A stretch of DNA of 64,000 nt from Isoalcanivorax pacificus W11-5 (GTDB lineage: Bacteria; Pseudomonadota; Gammaproteobacteria; Pseudomonadales; Alcanivoracaceae): the NCBI RefSeq assembly GCF_000299335.2, contig NZ_CP004387.1, forward strand, positions 2,418,001 through 2,482,000. Reading direction: 5' to 3'. Positions 8,365 to 16,972 of this stretch are shown here, piece by piece; the stretch's first letter is position 1; every line of letters begins with the position of its first letter. A model generated the notes under the pieces. That model saw nothing but the letters and a program-made list of their open reading frames with translations. It did no database searches and was not told where the DNA came from. The position numbers and the translations under genes are program-made.

Positions 8365-9063
8365 ATGCCCAACATGCAACGCCAGGCTTCACAGGGTAGA
8401 CACAACGGTAAACAGCGCGGCCCCGACAATGTGGTGTCGCTGTGTGAAAGACGACGCGCCGCCACGCCGCGCATTGTGCGCCTCTCCCCCGAATACGACG
8501 GGATAGAACTTCTCTACGCCAACGACCGCCAACCCGACAAACTGTTTTCACTGCGTGTGCTGGCCTGGGCCATGCTCGATAACGGTGAGGTCACGGCCAT
8601 GGTGCCGTGGCTGAAGTCCGTGGTCCGGGCGCCGGAACTGGCCGACCCGCTGAACGGGCGCTGGGTCGGCTACCGCCTGCCGGACAGCCAGTATCTGTTT
8701 ACGGAAGCGCCGGATTACAAAGTCAGTGAACTGAGCGCCGCCGTAGACTTCTTCGGCGATCAGGAACCACAGCAGGTCCCCGACACCATCGGCACCCACG
8801 TGGTGTTCTCCGACGACGGCTTCCACACCATCAGCCTGACAGAGGTGATCAGCTGGCAACTGGATGAAGACGGCGAGGTCCATGCGATGATCGCCGATGA
8901 ACAGCGCATCACGCGCACTCCCGTGTTGCCCGGCGACCCCTGTCTGGTCGAGGCGGAGTCACAGCCGGACTTCCGCTACTTCTTCCAGCACGGCATTGCC
9001 AACCGCATCAAGGATCAGGACCCGGAAGCACTGGCTGCCATCGCCACCCTGGCCGCGGACTGA
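8365..9063 (+). CDS. Conserved hypothetical protein
   Basis: This gene encodes 232 residues with no signal peptide and no membrane segment. The centre is acidic and aromatic and looks like a repeated all-beta unit: LFSLRVLAWAMLDNGEVTAM is echoed by HTISLTEVISWQLDEDGEVH about 85 residues later, so it may be an internal duplication. I do not recognise a function. The ATG has an AAGGGGGG tract upstream. The gene stands alone, with hairpins on both sides (8205-8232 and 9076-9096), so it is probably monocistronic. Confidence 0.75.
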   Translation: MPNMQRQASQGRHNGKQRGPDNVVSLCERRRAATPRIVRLSPEYDGIELLYANDRQPDKLFSLRVLAWAMLDNGEVTAMVPWLKSVVRAPELADPLNGRWVGYRLPDSQYLFTEAPDYKVSELSAAVDFFGDQEPQQVPDTIGTHVVFSDDGFHTISLTEVISWQLDEDGEVHAMIADEQRITRTPVLPGDPCLVEAESQPDFRYFFQHGIANRIKDQDPEALAAIATLAAD

Positions 9064-9075
9064 ACGGGATATGAA

Positions 9076-9096
9076 CAGCCCCGGACAGCGGGGCTG
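9076..9096 (+). terminator. Hairpin after the 8365 gene
   Basis: CAGCCCCG and CGGGGCTG form an 8-base perfect stem around GACAG, 13 bases after the stop. The rest of the gap to 9316 holds no gene. Confidence 0.55.
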
Positions 9097-9316
9097 GCAC
9101 CGTGATAGCATTCCTCTATTGCGTGTATTCGCGGAAAGCATTTCCGCCTTCCGGTACAGGCCGGTAGTCTGGCCCCATTGAATGCAGCGCTGGCCGCCAC
9201 CATACAGGCTGCCAGCCCGAATTTACCTGGCGCTCACCGCCTCTTTGATAACGTCCGGCGCGAAATGGATTCGTGACCGGGCGTTTTTGTATGGGTTGCG
9301 GGCGGTGCGCGAGAGA

Positions 9317-9565
9317 TCAGGGCTTTTTGCGGATCAGGTAGCGGTACAGGCCGTCTGCAGTGTCCTGGGCCAGCAGGCTGTGGCCGAGGAACTGGCAGAA
9401 GCGCGGGATATCGCGTTCGGTGGACGGATCGGTGGCGATGACTTCCAGCACCGCCCCGGGGGCCATGTCACGGACCTTGTTGTGCAGCATCATCACGGGT
9501 TCGGGGCACAGCAGCCCGCGCGCGTCCAGGTGGTGGTCTGCGATGAGGGTGTCCGGGTCAGTCAT
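9317..9565 (-). CDS. TusA-family sulfurtransferase-like protein
   Basis: This 82-residue protein has the TusA fold. It has the [15 protein letters not shown] motif with C20 as the expected persulfide-carrying cysteine, followed by [20 protein letters not shown], as in the TusA/SirA/YedF family. The family relays sulfur, for example in tRNA 2-thiolation, or works in redox processes. The ATG at 9565 overlaps the end of the MFS transporter gene by four bases (ATGA), so translation is coupled; the frame is open above but belongs to the transporter region. Whether it is the tRNA-thiolation TusA or a paralogue cannot be told, and coupling to a transporter favours a paralogue. Confidence 0.88.
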   Translation of the reverse strand: MTDPDTLIADHHLDARGLLCPEPVMMLHNKVRDMAPGAVLEVIATDPSTERDIPRFCQFLGHSLLAQDTADGLYRYLIRKKP

Positions 9566-10842
9566 GGTGCGGTGAAGTCCATACGGGTGAATGTCCGGCG
9601 GCGGCGCCACCAGGCCGGGGCGGCCAGTATAGCGGCCAGACACAGCCCCGCCGAGAGCAGGAAATGGCCACTGTAGCCCAGCCAGGCAGCACTGAAGCCG
9701 CTGGCCAGGGAAAACAGCCCCACCGCCATCAACTGCACCGACGCCTGCAGCGTGTAATCCGTGCCCTCATGCCCTGGCCGGCAGTGATCCATCATCAGCG
9801 TGAACAGGACCACCGTGGACAGCGCATCGGCACACTGCTCGAACAGCGCCGCCGACCACAGCAGGCCATCCGGTGGTGCCGGCAAACGCGCGAGCATGGC
9901 CCAGAACAGGAAGGCCAGCCCCTGCAGCAGCCCAAAACCGACCAGCGCCGGCAGGCGCGGCAGGCGCAGCAACCACAGGCCGCCCAGCAGGGCCGCCGCC
10001 AGCCCAGCCAGGGAAGCGACCACATCCAGTTGCCCCACCGCCGCACTGCTCCAGCCCGCGTCCACCAGCATCGGCTTGAGCATGCGCGTCCCGAAGCCAT
10101 CACCGACCTTGTAGCCCAGCAGGATCAGCAGCCACCAGCCCATGCCCGGCCGGCGCCAGAAATCGCGCAGCATACGCCACCACCAGCGCAAGCCCGGTCG
10201 CGACAGGTCACCGTCGGCCAGCGGCGCGGCCGGTTCCGGAAAGCGGCTGACCGGCCACAGCATCAATACCAGCAACAGGGCCACGCAAAGAAACGTCAGC
10301 TGCCAGCCCAGCAGCCCGATCCAGATCAGCAGCGCTCCACCACCGAGGATCAGCCCCGCCTTGTAGCCGACCACCTGGATGCTGTTGCCCGGCCCGCGCA
10401 GGGCCGGCGTGAGCAGGCGCACCGCCATGCCGTCGGCGGCGATATCCTGCGTGGCACACAACAGGTTCAGCAATGCCAGCAAGGCAATGAGAGACAGAAA
10501 CCCGCTGCTGAAAAGCTGCCGTGGATCGACCATCGCCACGGCCATCATCACACCGGCGGCACCCAGCTGGCAGCCGATGATCCAGCGCTTGCGGTGGTCG
10601 GCGCGGCCACGCCCGAGACGATCCACCCAGGGCGCCCAGACAAATTTCAACGCCCAGGGAATGGCCGCCAGCCCGAGCAGGCCGATGTAGGGCAACGCCA
10701 TGCCGGACTCACGCGCCAGCGCCGGAATGGCCTTCGCCAGCAGGCCCGCAGGCAGCCCCTGGGCGAAATAAAACAGCAGCAGCACCGACAGCAATTGCCG
10801 GTGTTGCCAGAGCTGCTTCGAGGCATGCATTCCCGTGCTCAT
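9562..10842 (-). CDS. MFS transporter, AmpG/RhtX-like
   Basis: This is a 426-residue inner-membrane carrier with about twelve hydrophobic segments. [20 protein letters not shown] followed by [20 protein letters not shown] resembles the start of AmpG and of the RhtX/FptX siderophore importers. I chose the ATG at 10842; another ATG at 10830 is nearly as good. The open frame upstream of 10842 overlaps the divergent monooxygenase gene and is discarded. It is coupled to the TusA-like gene by a four-base overlap. The substrate is unknown: muropeptides or siderophores are the options from family resemblance, and no siderophore or beta-lactamase gene is nearby. Confidence 0.82.
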   Translation of the reverse strand: MSTGMHASKQLWQHRQLLSVLLLFYFAQGLPAGLLAKAIPALARESGMALPYIGLLGLAAIPWALKFVWAPWVDRLGRGRADHRKRWIIGCQLGAAGVMMAVAMVDPRQLFSSGFLSLIALLALLNLLCATQDIAADGMAVRLLTPALRGPGNSIQVVGYKAGLILGGGALLIWIGLLGWQLTFLCVALLLVLMLWPVSRFPEPAAPLADGDLSRPGLRWWWRMLRDFWRRPGMGWWLLILLGYKVGDGFGTRMLKPMLVDAGWSSAAVGQLDVVASLAGLAAALLGGLWLLRLPRLPALVGFGLLQGLAFLFWAMLARLPAPPDGLLWSAALFEQCADALSTVVLFTLMMDHCRPGHEGTDYTLQASVQLMAVGLFSLASGFSAAWLGYSGHFLLSAGLCLAAILAAPAWWRRRRTFTRMDFTAP

Positions 10843-10889
10843 CACCCTACACTGAAAGCCTTCGTTTTTTTGGGACAGGGGAAACCAGC

Positions 10890-11180
10890 ATGATTCGCGT
10901 GCTGATCGAACGACATATCGCGGAAGGCCTCGAACAACCCTACGCACAGGCCGTGACGGGCATGCTGCAGGCCATCGTACGTGCCCCGGGCTATCTCTCG
11001 GGGGAATCGCTGCGGGATATACAGCATCCCCTTCATCACTACATTCTCTCCAGCTGGCAGAGTGAAGCCGCCTGGCAACGCTGGCAGCAATCAGCCGACC
11101 GGCAAAACGCACTGGAAGCCATCCGGCCGTTCCTGGCCGATGCCGAGCGTATCACGATGCTGGAGCCCGTCGTGCGCTGA
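10890..11180 (+). CDS. Antibiotic-biosynthesis-monooxygenase (ABM) domain protein
   Basis: This is a 96-residue single-domain protein of the dimeric ferredoxin-like ABM fold (MIRVLIERHIAEGL, APGYLSGESLRD, HHYILSSWQSEAAWQRWQQS). Members include small oxygenases and heme- or quinone-handling proteins, and many have no assigned substrate. The ATG follows an AGGGGAAA site. It is divergent from the MFS gene, with 47 bases between the starts. That is consistent with a shared promoter region but does not prove shared function. Confidence 0.85.
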   Translation: MIRVLIERHIAEGLEQPYAQAVTGMLQAIVRAPGYLSGESLRDIQHPLHHYILSSWQSEAAWQRWQQSADRQNALEAIRPFLADAERITMLEPVVR

Positions 11181-11186
11181 TATCGT

Positions 11187-12254
11187 TTACCGGGAAGCCA
11201 TCAACGGAGGCAGGACCACCACCGTGATTTCCTCGCGGTCGTGATAAAGCTGCGCCGCGCGGATCACCGTACCCGGCGGCAACGCCGCGTCCAGCCGCGA
11301 CAGCAGCGCCGCCACGGTCGCGTGACGCTGTTTCATCGGCAGCTTGAGGTTGAACACCGCAACCTTGGCCCAGCCGTTGACCAGCCATTTTTCCATCAGC
11401 GCCAGCGTGCGCGCCGGCTTGTCCACCACATCGCACACCAGCCAGTCCTGCGGTCGTGGTGGGCGCCAGGTGAAGGCATCGCCGGAGACATGGCTGACGG
11501 GAAAATCGGCCAGCAACGCCGGCACCAGACGGCCATGGTCCACTGCAGTGACCCGTACCCCGTGCCGGGCCAGTTGCCAGGTCCAGCCACCGGGCGCCGC
11601 GCCCAGGTCCACCGCGCTACGACCGGCGGCCAGCCAGTGCGTCCGTTCCTGCGGCGTCATCAGCCGCAGCCAGGCTTCCTCGATCTTCAGCGCCGAACGG
11701 CTGGGTGCTTCGGCAGGCAGGCGCAGGCGGGGAATGCCCTGCTCCCAGATACCGCTGTGCGCGGTATCGCCCCAGCCAAGAAAACCCTGCCCGGAATGTT
11801 CAAAAAACACCTGCAGGATGCGCTGACCCTGCCCCGGCACCAGCAACCCCTGTTTCCGCAGCGCCTGCTCGAAGGCCTTGCGGAAGCCGCGCACGAAACG
11901 CTGCAATCCCCGGCCCTCGTTGGTATCCGGGTATTCCAGCCGCACCGCGCCCACCGGGCCGACCTCGCGCGCCAGCGCCAGCAACGGACCGATCCGGTCT
12001 TCCTGCGGCAGCTCCCGGAACGGCGCCAGCACCGGCCAGGCGGTGCGGGGGAAAATGCGGGCACTCTGCCAGAGCGGCAGCACGGATTCGCCCGGCATAT
12101 GCCAGGTCAGGAACCCGGCATTGTCCTTTGCCCGGGCATAGCCTCCCTGGCCCAGCCCGGCCGCCTGCTGCGTCAGCTCCGCCGCGCAATCGTTTTCAAA
12201 GCCGGGGCGACAGAGCACCAGCAGGGTGTCCGCCTGTATGGTCTTACCGTTCAT
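11187..12254 (-). CDS. rlmM: 23S rRNA (cytidine-2'-O)-methyltransferase RlmM
   Basis: RlmM methylates the ribose of C2498 of 23S rRNA using S-adenosylmethionine. The 355-residue product matches the Escherichia coli enzyme along its length: LCRPGFENDCAAELTQQAAG, ARAKDNAGF, RLEYPDTNEGRGL, IPRLRLPAEAPSRSALKIEE, the SAM-binding DLGAAPGGWTWQL, VCDVVDKPART, FNLKLPMKQRH and LYHDREEITV. I chose the ATG at 12254 because it fits the family N-terminus; an ATG at 12269 would add five residues. It converges on the ABM gene with six bases between the stops. Confidence 0.95.
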   Translation of the reverse strand: MNGKTIQADTLLVLCRPGFENDCAAELTQQAAGLGQGGYARAKDNAGFLTWHMPGESVLPLWQSARIFPRTAWPVLAPFRELPQEDRIGPLLALAREVGPVGAVRLEYPDTNEGRGLQRFVRGFRKAFEQALRKQGLLVPGQGQRILQVFFEHSGQGFLGWGDTAHSGIWEQGIPRLRLPAEAPSRSALKIEEAWLRLMTPQERTHWLAAGRSAVDLGAAPGGWTWQLARHGVRVTAVDHGRLVPALLADFPVSHVSGDAFTWRPPRPQDWLVCDVVDKPARTLALMEKWLVNGWAKVAVFNLKLPMKQRHATVAALLSRLDAALPPGTVIRAAQLYHDREEITVVVLPPLMASR

Positions 12255-12347
12255 GCACGAAGGCCCCATTTTGCGAAAGGTTAGCGTGCCGTGATGGCAG
12301 TGGGTACAATGGCGGCCATTGTCGTCGCTATAACAAGTAAAACAACC

Positions 12348-13013
12348 ATGACTGCATACAAATCACTGCTGCTCCCCCTGATTGTCACCGCCCTGCCCCT
12401 GATCGCCACCGCCCAGGAAGATCTGGCCCCGCCCGACGTGGACCTGTTTCTGGAAGCGCAGTATGGCGGTGCCGACCTGGATGATTTCGGCCTCGACAGC
12501 ATCGCTGACGGTTATCGACTGCGCGGCGGTCTGTGGCTGAACAGCCTCTCCACGCGTCACTTGCGCTTTGCGCTGGAAGCCGGCCTGAACCAGCTGGCGC
12601 GGGAAACCACCGACAGCGCTTTCAGCCGTGGCCCCAGCGCCGAGGAACTGCAGCAGCCGTCCCCGCCCACATCGGTGGACGTGCTGGCGCGCGACCGGCT
12701 GGAAGTCAGTGGCTATGAACTGGGCGCTCGCATGCTGATCGCGCGGTACGTCTATGCCCGCGCCGGCCTGTATATGCACCGCGTCAAAACACGCCATGAA
12801 GAAATACGCACCCTGAACTACGGCAGCGGTTCGCCGCAGGTCTTTGAGCCGGTACCGGAAAGTGACTCCAGCTCAAAGACTGGCGGCTATGCCGGCCTGG
12901 GGCTGATGCTGCCACTGACCGGCGGCATCAGCCTGGCGGCGGACTACAGCCTGTATCAGGTGGATTCAGAACAGGTCGGCACCTATGGCATAGGGCTGCA
13001 CTTCACATTCTGA
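12348..13013 (+). CDS. Outer-membrane beta-barrel protein
   Basis: This 221-residue protein has a signal peptide (LLLPLIVTALPLIATAQ, cleaved before EDLAPP). The mature part alternates hydrophobic and polar residues (LRFALEAGLNQLA, LGARMLIARYVYARAGLYM, GGISLAADYSLYQVD) and ends in an aromatic residue (GIGLHFTF), which is the outer-membrane insertion signal. It resembles OmpW/OmpA-like eight-stranded barrels. The ATG at 12348 was chosen because it directly precedes the signal peptide; the ribosome site is weak. A strong hairpin separates it from the convergent purU. Confidence 0.82.
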   Translation: MTAYKSLLLPLIVTALPLIATAQEDLAPPDVDLFLEAQYGGADLDDFGLDSIADGYRLRGGLWLNSLSTRHLRFALEAGLNQLARETTDSAFSRGPSAEELQQPSPPTSVDVLARDRLEVSGYELGARMLIARYVYARAGLYMHRVKTRHEEIRTLNYGSGSPQVFEPVPESDSSSKTGGYAGLGLMLPLTGGISLAADYSLYQVDSEQVGTYGIGLHFTF

Positions 13014-13014
13014 T

Positions 13015-13051
13015 GAACAGCCCCGCGGCGGGTTTCACCGCGGGGCTGTTC
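13015..13051. terminator. Bidirectional terminator between barrel gene and purU
   Basis: GAACAGCCCCGCGG and CCGCGGGGCTGTTC form a 14-base perfect stem around a 9-base loop. It lies between convergent stops at 13013 and 13060 and can serve both strands. Confidence 0.75.
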
Positions 13052-13059
13052 GCCCTGCT

Positions 13060-13950
13060 TCATTTCACAAACACGACCGTCTTGTTGCCGTCCACGATCA
13101 CCCGGTCTTCCAGATGCCAGCGCACGGCGCGCAGCAGCACCTGCCGCTCTACATCCTGCCCCAGCGCCTTCAGGTCCGCCGGACTGTTGCGGTGCGACAC
13201 ACGCGCCACGTTCTGCTCGATGATCGGCCCCTGGTCGAGGTCATCCGTCACGTAGTGGCTGGTGGCGCCGATCAGCTTGACCCCGCGTTCCCAGGCCTGC
13301 TGGTACGGGTTGGCGCCGACAAAGGCCGGCAGGAAGGAATGGTGGATATTGATGATGCGGTGCGGATGCTGCGCCACGAATGCGGGGCTGAGAATCTGCA
13401 TGTAACGCGCCAGCACGATCAGATCCACCTGCCCTTCCAGCAATGACAAGGCCTGCTGTTCGGCCTCGGCCTTGTTGTCACCGGAAACGGCAATGTGATG
13501 ATAGGGGATGCCGAAGCGTTCCACCTCACCGCGCAGGTCATCGTGGTTGCTGATCACCATCGGGATGGTCGCCGGCAGGTCACCCCGCATGGTGCGCCAC
13601 AGCAACTCCATCAGCACGTGGTCATGACGGGACACCAGGATCGCCATGCGCTTCTTCTGCGCTGCCAGCGTCAGGCGCCATTCCATGCCGTACTTCTTCG
13701 CCACGCTCTGCTGGAAATTGTTTTTCAGCGCGTCCCAGGAACAGTCCAGCCCCGGCGTCTGGAACTCCATGCGCAGGAAGAACGTGCCCTCGCGCGGATC
13801 GGATGCGTGCTGGTCGAAATCGGTAATATTGGCGCCGTGATGGTACAAAAAGGTACTCACCGCACTGATGATGCCCGGCTGGTCGGGGCAGGTAATCAAC
13901 AGGCGTGCGGTGGTGGCATCCGCCGGCGCGGGGTTCGCGCTAGTCTCCAA
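13060..13950 (-). CDS. purU: Formyltetrahydrofolate deformylase PurU
   Basis: PurU hydrolyses 10-formyltetrahydrofolate to formate and tetrahydrofolate. The 296-residue product has an N-terminal ACT domain ([20 protein letters not shown]) and a formyltransferase-like catalytic domain ([51 protein letters not shown]) with the Asn/His/Asp catalytic set. There is no suitable ATG. The likely start is TTG at 13950 with GGAGAG 6-8 bases upstream, giving a protein of normal length. That start lies inside the end of the upstream AraC gene (11-base overlap), so the two are co-transcribed and probably coupled. Confidence 0.93.
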   Translation of the reverse strand: METSANPAPADATTARLLITCPDQPGIISAVSTFLYHHGANITDFDQHASDPREGTFFLRMEFQTPGLDCSWDALKNNFQQSVAKKYGMEWRLTLAAQKKRMAILVSRHDHVLMELLWRTMRGDLPATIPMVISNHDDLRGEVERFGIPYHHIAVSGDNKAEAEQQALSLLEGQVDLIVLARYMQILSPAFVAQHPHRIINIHHSFLPAFVGANPYQQAWERGVKLIGATSHYVTDDLDQGPIIEQNVARVSHRNSPADLKALGQDVERQVLLRAVRWHLEDRVIVDGNKTVVFVK

Positions 13951-14950
13951 AATATTCTCTCCGGTAAGCCGACGGGGTTTTGCCGGTCCATTTCTTGAAT
14001 GCACGGTGGAACGAGCTGGCCTCACTGAACCCCATCAGCAGCGCAATCTCGTCAATCGACAGGTCCGGTTTCGACAGGTAATACACGGAGGCGTCCTTGC
14101 GGATCGCATCCTTGATTTCCTGGTAACTGGTGTTGCCTTCTTTCAGACGCCGGCGCAGGGTCTGCGGCGTCATGTTGAGCTTTTCGCATATCTCGGAAAA
14201 ATCCGGGAAGTTATTGCCGTATTCCTTCGAGATAATGGCGCGGATCTGTGCCGGCAGGCCGACGTTATGGATATTGCCGTCGATCAGCTGCGCCAGCGAA
14301 TCCTTCAGGAAACGCGACAACGATAACTGGTTCTGTACCAGTGGCAGATCCAGAAACTCGGCAGAAAACACCACCCGGTTGACACCTGTATCAAACTGCA
14401 CCGGGCAGGTGAAAATGGAGCGGTAATCGCCTTCCGTACCACGCCCGAAATCCAGCTGCACCTGTTGTGGTTCCACAGCCTTGCCGACCAGCCAGCTCAT
14501 GAAACGCAGCGACAGCATCATCAGCGACTCGATGATCACTTCACGAAAATCCAGCCGCTGGCTGGCCTGCACTTCCAGCCAGCCGATGTCCCCTTCGCGG
14601 TGCAGCGTCGTGTGCACTTGCAGGTCGAACAGTTCATAGAACTTGATGCCACGCTGCACTGCCTTTTCCAGATTCGAGCAGTTGATCACCGCGTGCGCCA
14701 TCATGGAAAAGGTACCGGGCTTGGATTTGCGGCCCTGCCCGAAACCGAGGAATTCGTCCTGTGTCTGCTGCATGACCGCCAGCATCAGGCGGATAAAACT
14801 GTCACGCTCGATACGCGCATCCGGGTCGTCCAGTAAACGGCGCGGAATGCCTGCGGTTTCCAGCAGCGCGGGAATTGATGCGCCGGACCGGGCCGCCCCC
14901 TGCAGTACCCGGATGACCCGACTGATGGCAATGCTCTTGCGGTTAATCAT
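13940..14950 (-). CDS. AraC-family regulator (OruR-like), upstream of purU
   Basis: This is a 336-residue regulator with the N-terminal arabinose-binding-like domain of the OruR subgroup ([35 protein letters not shown]) and a C-terminal AraC HTH pair ([19 protein letters not shown] and [20 protein letters not shown]). The last residues, YRREYFGD, overlap the purU ribosome site and start. It is divergent from the SDR gene at 15341 across a 390-base gap, the usual arrangement for a regulator of a fatty-acid or hydroxy-acid pathway, so the SDR gene is a plausible target. That link is inference from arrangement. Confidence 0.9.
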   Translation of the reverse strand: MINRKSIAISRVIRVLQGAARSGASIPALLETAGIPRRLLDDPDARIERDSFIRLMLAVMQQTQDEFLGFGQGRKSKPGTFSMMAHAVINCSNLEKAVQRGIKFYELFDLQVHTTLHREGDIGWLEVQASQRLDFREVIIESLMMLSLRFMSWLVGKAVEPQQVQLDFGRGTEGDYRSIFTCPVQFDTGVNRVVFSAEFLDLPLVQNQLSLSRFLKDSLAQLIDGNIHNVGLPAQIRAIISKEYGNNFPDFSEICEKLNMTPQTLRRRLKEGNTSYQEIKDAIRKDASVYYLSKPDLSIDEIALLMGFSEASSFHRAFKKWTGKTPSAYRREYFGD

Positions 14951-15340
14951 GCGCTGGCCAGCCCGTTCCGCAGACGATGATCGCTGTGCCGCCAGCCGCA
15001 GACCGTGGCATTAATTCTTTTAAAATCATCATATTGCAACTTGTCATAGGCCCCTCGGTCCGCCCCCGCGTCCATTGCCGCCGCCAATGATAGTAAATGT
15101 CAGACAAATTGGCACATTGCGTCATGGAGGGTGCTCCGGACGCTTTCGATAATGGTCCGACCATCCAGTCAGGCCGGCCATTGTGCAAAGTTTGACGCCG
15201 GGGAGCCAGTGGATGGCACATGCACTCCGCACAGGACCATACCATTTTCCGTCGGCAGGGCGTTCGCCAGTTCTGCCGGCACAGGGCAGCATGGGGCCGT
15301 ACACCTGCTGCCGTATCAGAACAACAACCAGGAGACGTCT
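14951..15340. other. Divergent regulatory gap between AraC regulator and SDR gene
   Basis: These 390 bases hold no gene I would defend. The region near 15040-15130 is locally A/T-richer and could contain the back-to-back promoters. No clean operator palindrome stands out. Confidence 0.45.
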
Positions 15341-16243
15341 ATGCCCGCACTGAATTTCGACGACAGGGTTGTCATCGTCACCGGCGCCGGCAATGGCCTG
15401 GGCCGCAGCCACGCACTGGCGTTTGCCGCGCGCGGCGCCAGGGTCGTGGTCAACGACCTGGGTGGCTCGGCCACCGGCGAAGGCAGGGATGCCAGCGCCG
15501 CCGACAGGGTGGTGGCGGAGATCATCGCCACCGGTGGCGAAGCCGTGGCCAACCACGACTCGGTGACCGATGGCGGCCGCATCGTCGAATGCGCACTGGA
15601 CAACTTTGGCCGCGTGGACGTGCTGGTGAACAACGCCGGCATCCTGCGCGACAAGGCATTCCACAACATGACCGACGAAGACTGGGACCTGGTCTATAAC
15701 GTGCATGTGCGCGGCGCTTACAGCGTCAGCCACGCCGCCTGGCCCTACCTGCGCGAACAGGAATATGGCCGGCTGATCTTCACTGCCTCCGCCGCCGGCA
15801 TTTACGGCAACTTCGGCCAGGCCAACTACAGCATGGCCAAGCTCGGCCTGCACGGCCTGGCGCAAACACTCGCCATCGAGGGTGCCAAGCGCAATATCGT
15901 CGCCAACACCATCGCCCCGATTGCGGGCAGCCGCATGACCGCCACCATCATGCCGCCACAGATCGTCGAGCAGTTGAAACCTGCCTTTGTCACCCCGCTG
16001 GTGCTGAAGCTGTGCCATGAATCCCAGCGTGACGGCGGCGGCCTGTATGAGGTTGGCGCCGGCTGGATGGGCAAGCTGCGCTGGGAACGCAGCAAAGGCC
16101 ATGGCTTTCCGGTCAGCGCCCCGCTGACACCGGAAGACGTGGTTGCGCAATGGGAGCGCATCACCGACTTCACCGACGCCGACCATCCCGCCAGCGGCCA
16201 GGCCGCCCTGATGTCGATGATCGGCAATCTGCAAAACCGCTGA
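15341..16243 (+). CDS. SDR-family (3R)-hydroxyacyl-CoA dehydrogenase-like protein (MFE-2 type)
   Basis: This 300-residue NAD(P)-dependent oxidoreductase follows the dehydrogenase part of peroxisomal multifunctional enzyme type 2 (human HSD17B4) closely: [16 protein letters not shown] at residues 14-29, [26 protein letters not shown], the Y163-x3-K167 active site in [12 protein letters not shown], then [29 protein letters not shown] and KLRWERSKG. The expected reaction is oxidation of a 3-hydroxyacyl-CoA in beta-oxidation. The ATG at 15341 has AGGAGA upstream; the frame is open further back but without support. It stands alone and is probably controlled by the divergent AraC protein. Confidence 0.9.
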   Translation: MPALNFDDRVVIVTGAGNGLGRSHALAFAARGARVVVNDLGGSATGEGRDASAADRVVAEIIATGGEAVANHDSVTDGGRIVECALDNFGRVDVLVNNAGILRDKAFHNMTDEDWDLVYNVHVRGAYSVSHAAWPYLREQEYGRLIFTASAAGIYGNFGQANYSMAKLGLHGLAQTLAIEGAKRNIVANTIAPIAGSRMTATIMPPQIVEQLKPAFVTPLVLKLCHESQRDGGGLYEVGAGWMGKLRWERSKGHGFPVSAPLTPEDVVAQWERITDFTDADHPASGQAALMSMIGNLQNR

Positions 16244-16257
16244 CGACACTTGCCTGT

Positions 16258-16279
16258 CGCGGCCCCGCCCGGGGCCGCG
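16258..16279 (+). terminator. Hairpin after the SDR gene
   Basis: CGCGGCCCC and GGGGCCGCG form a 9-base perfect stem around GCCC, 15 bases after the stop. No T tract follows. Confidence 0.6.
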
Positions 16280-16364
16280 CGCAACATGCCAACGGCCTGT
16301 CCTGTTTGACGTATCATTGACCGTCCCCGGCCAATACTGCGGCCACTATGGCGAGGGACAACCG

Positions 16365-16916
16365 ATGACCGATTCACTCAGCGCCCTGTACCGTGAGGTC
16401 CTGACGCAACTGGGGGAAGATCCCGCCCGCGAGGGCCTGCTGGATACGCCGGCACGGGTCGCGAAGGCGATGCGGTTTCTCACTGGCGGTTATCAGCAGT
16501 CTCTGGAGGCGCTGGTCAACGGCGCGGTGTTCAGCTCCGACAATGACGAGATGGTGGTGGTACGCGACATCGAGTTCTACTCCCTGTGCGAACACCACAT
16601 GCTGCCGTTTTTCGGCAAATGCCACATCGCCTATATTCCCGACGGCAAAGTGCTCGGCCTGTCGAAATGCGCACGCATCGTGGACATGTATGCGCGCCGG
16701 TTGCAGATCCAGGAAAATCTGACACTGCAAGTGGCGCATGCAATTGGCGATGTCACCGGCGCCCGGGGTGTCGGCGTGATCATGGATGCCCGCCACCTGT
16801 GCATGATGATGCGCGGCGTGGAAAAGCAGCATGCCTCCACGACAACTTCGGTCATGCTGGGCACGCTGCGCGAATCCGCTGCGGCCCGTTCCGAATTCCT
16901 GTCGCTGGTCACCTGA
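16365..16916 (+). CDS. folE: GTP cyclohydrolase I
   Basis: FolE converts GTP to 7,8-dihydroneopterin triphosphate, the first step of folate and pterin synthesis. The 183-residue product has the family blocks [40 protein letters not shown] (zinc-binding Cys and His), [29 protein letters not shown] and [20 protein letters not shown] (second zinc cysteine). The ATG at 16365 has GAGGGA upstream and gives the usual length; the frame is open 16 codons further up without support. It converges with the PDZ protein gene. Confidence 0.96.
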   Translation: MTDSLSALYREVLTQLGEDPAREGLLDTPARVAKAMRFLTGGYQQSLEALVNGAVFSSDNDEMVVVRDIEFYSLCEHHMLPFFGKCHIAYIPDGKVLGLSKCARIVDMYARRLQIQENLTLQVAHAIGDVTGARGVGVIMDARHLCMMMRGVEKQHASTTTSVMLGTLRESAAARSEFLSLVT

Positions 16917-16962
16917 CCAGCGGCTGCCACCCTCTCTCTTTCACATCAGCGGCAACCGCTGG
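16917..16962. terminator. Inverted repeat between convergent folE and PDZ-protein genes
   Basis: CCAGCGGCTGCC and GGCAACCGCTGG pair over 12 bases with one wobble/mismatch around a 22-base pyrimidine-rich loop. It lies exactly between stops at 16916 and 16973 and may terminate both strands. Confidence 0.45.
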
Positions 16963-16972
16963 ATGACAGACG

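Noticed and set aside
9664-10893. A 409-codon + strand open frame opposite the MFS gene
   Set aside because: The translation is a Gln/Arg/Pro-rich string typical of antisense to hydrophobic membrane-protein codons.
15122-16249. A 375-codon - strand open frame opposite the SDR gene
   Set aside because: The SDR gene has the full NAD and YxxxK motifs on the other strand, while the antisense product has no motif.
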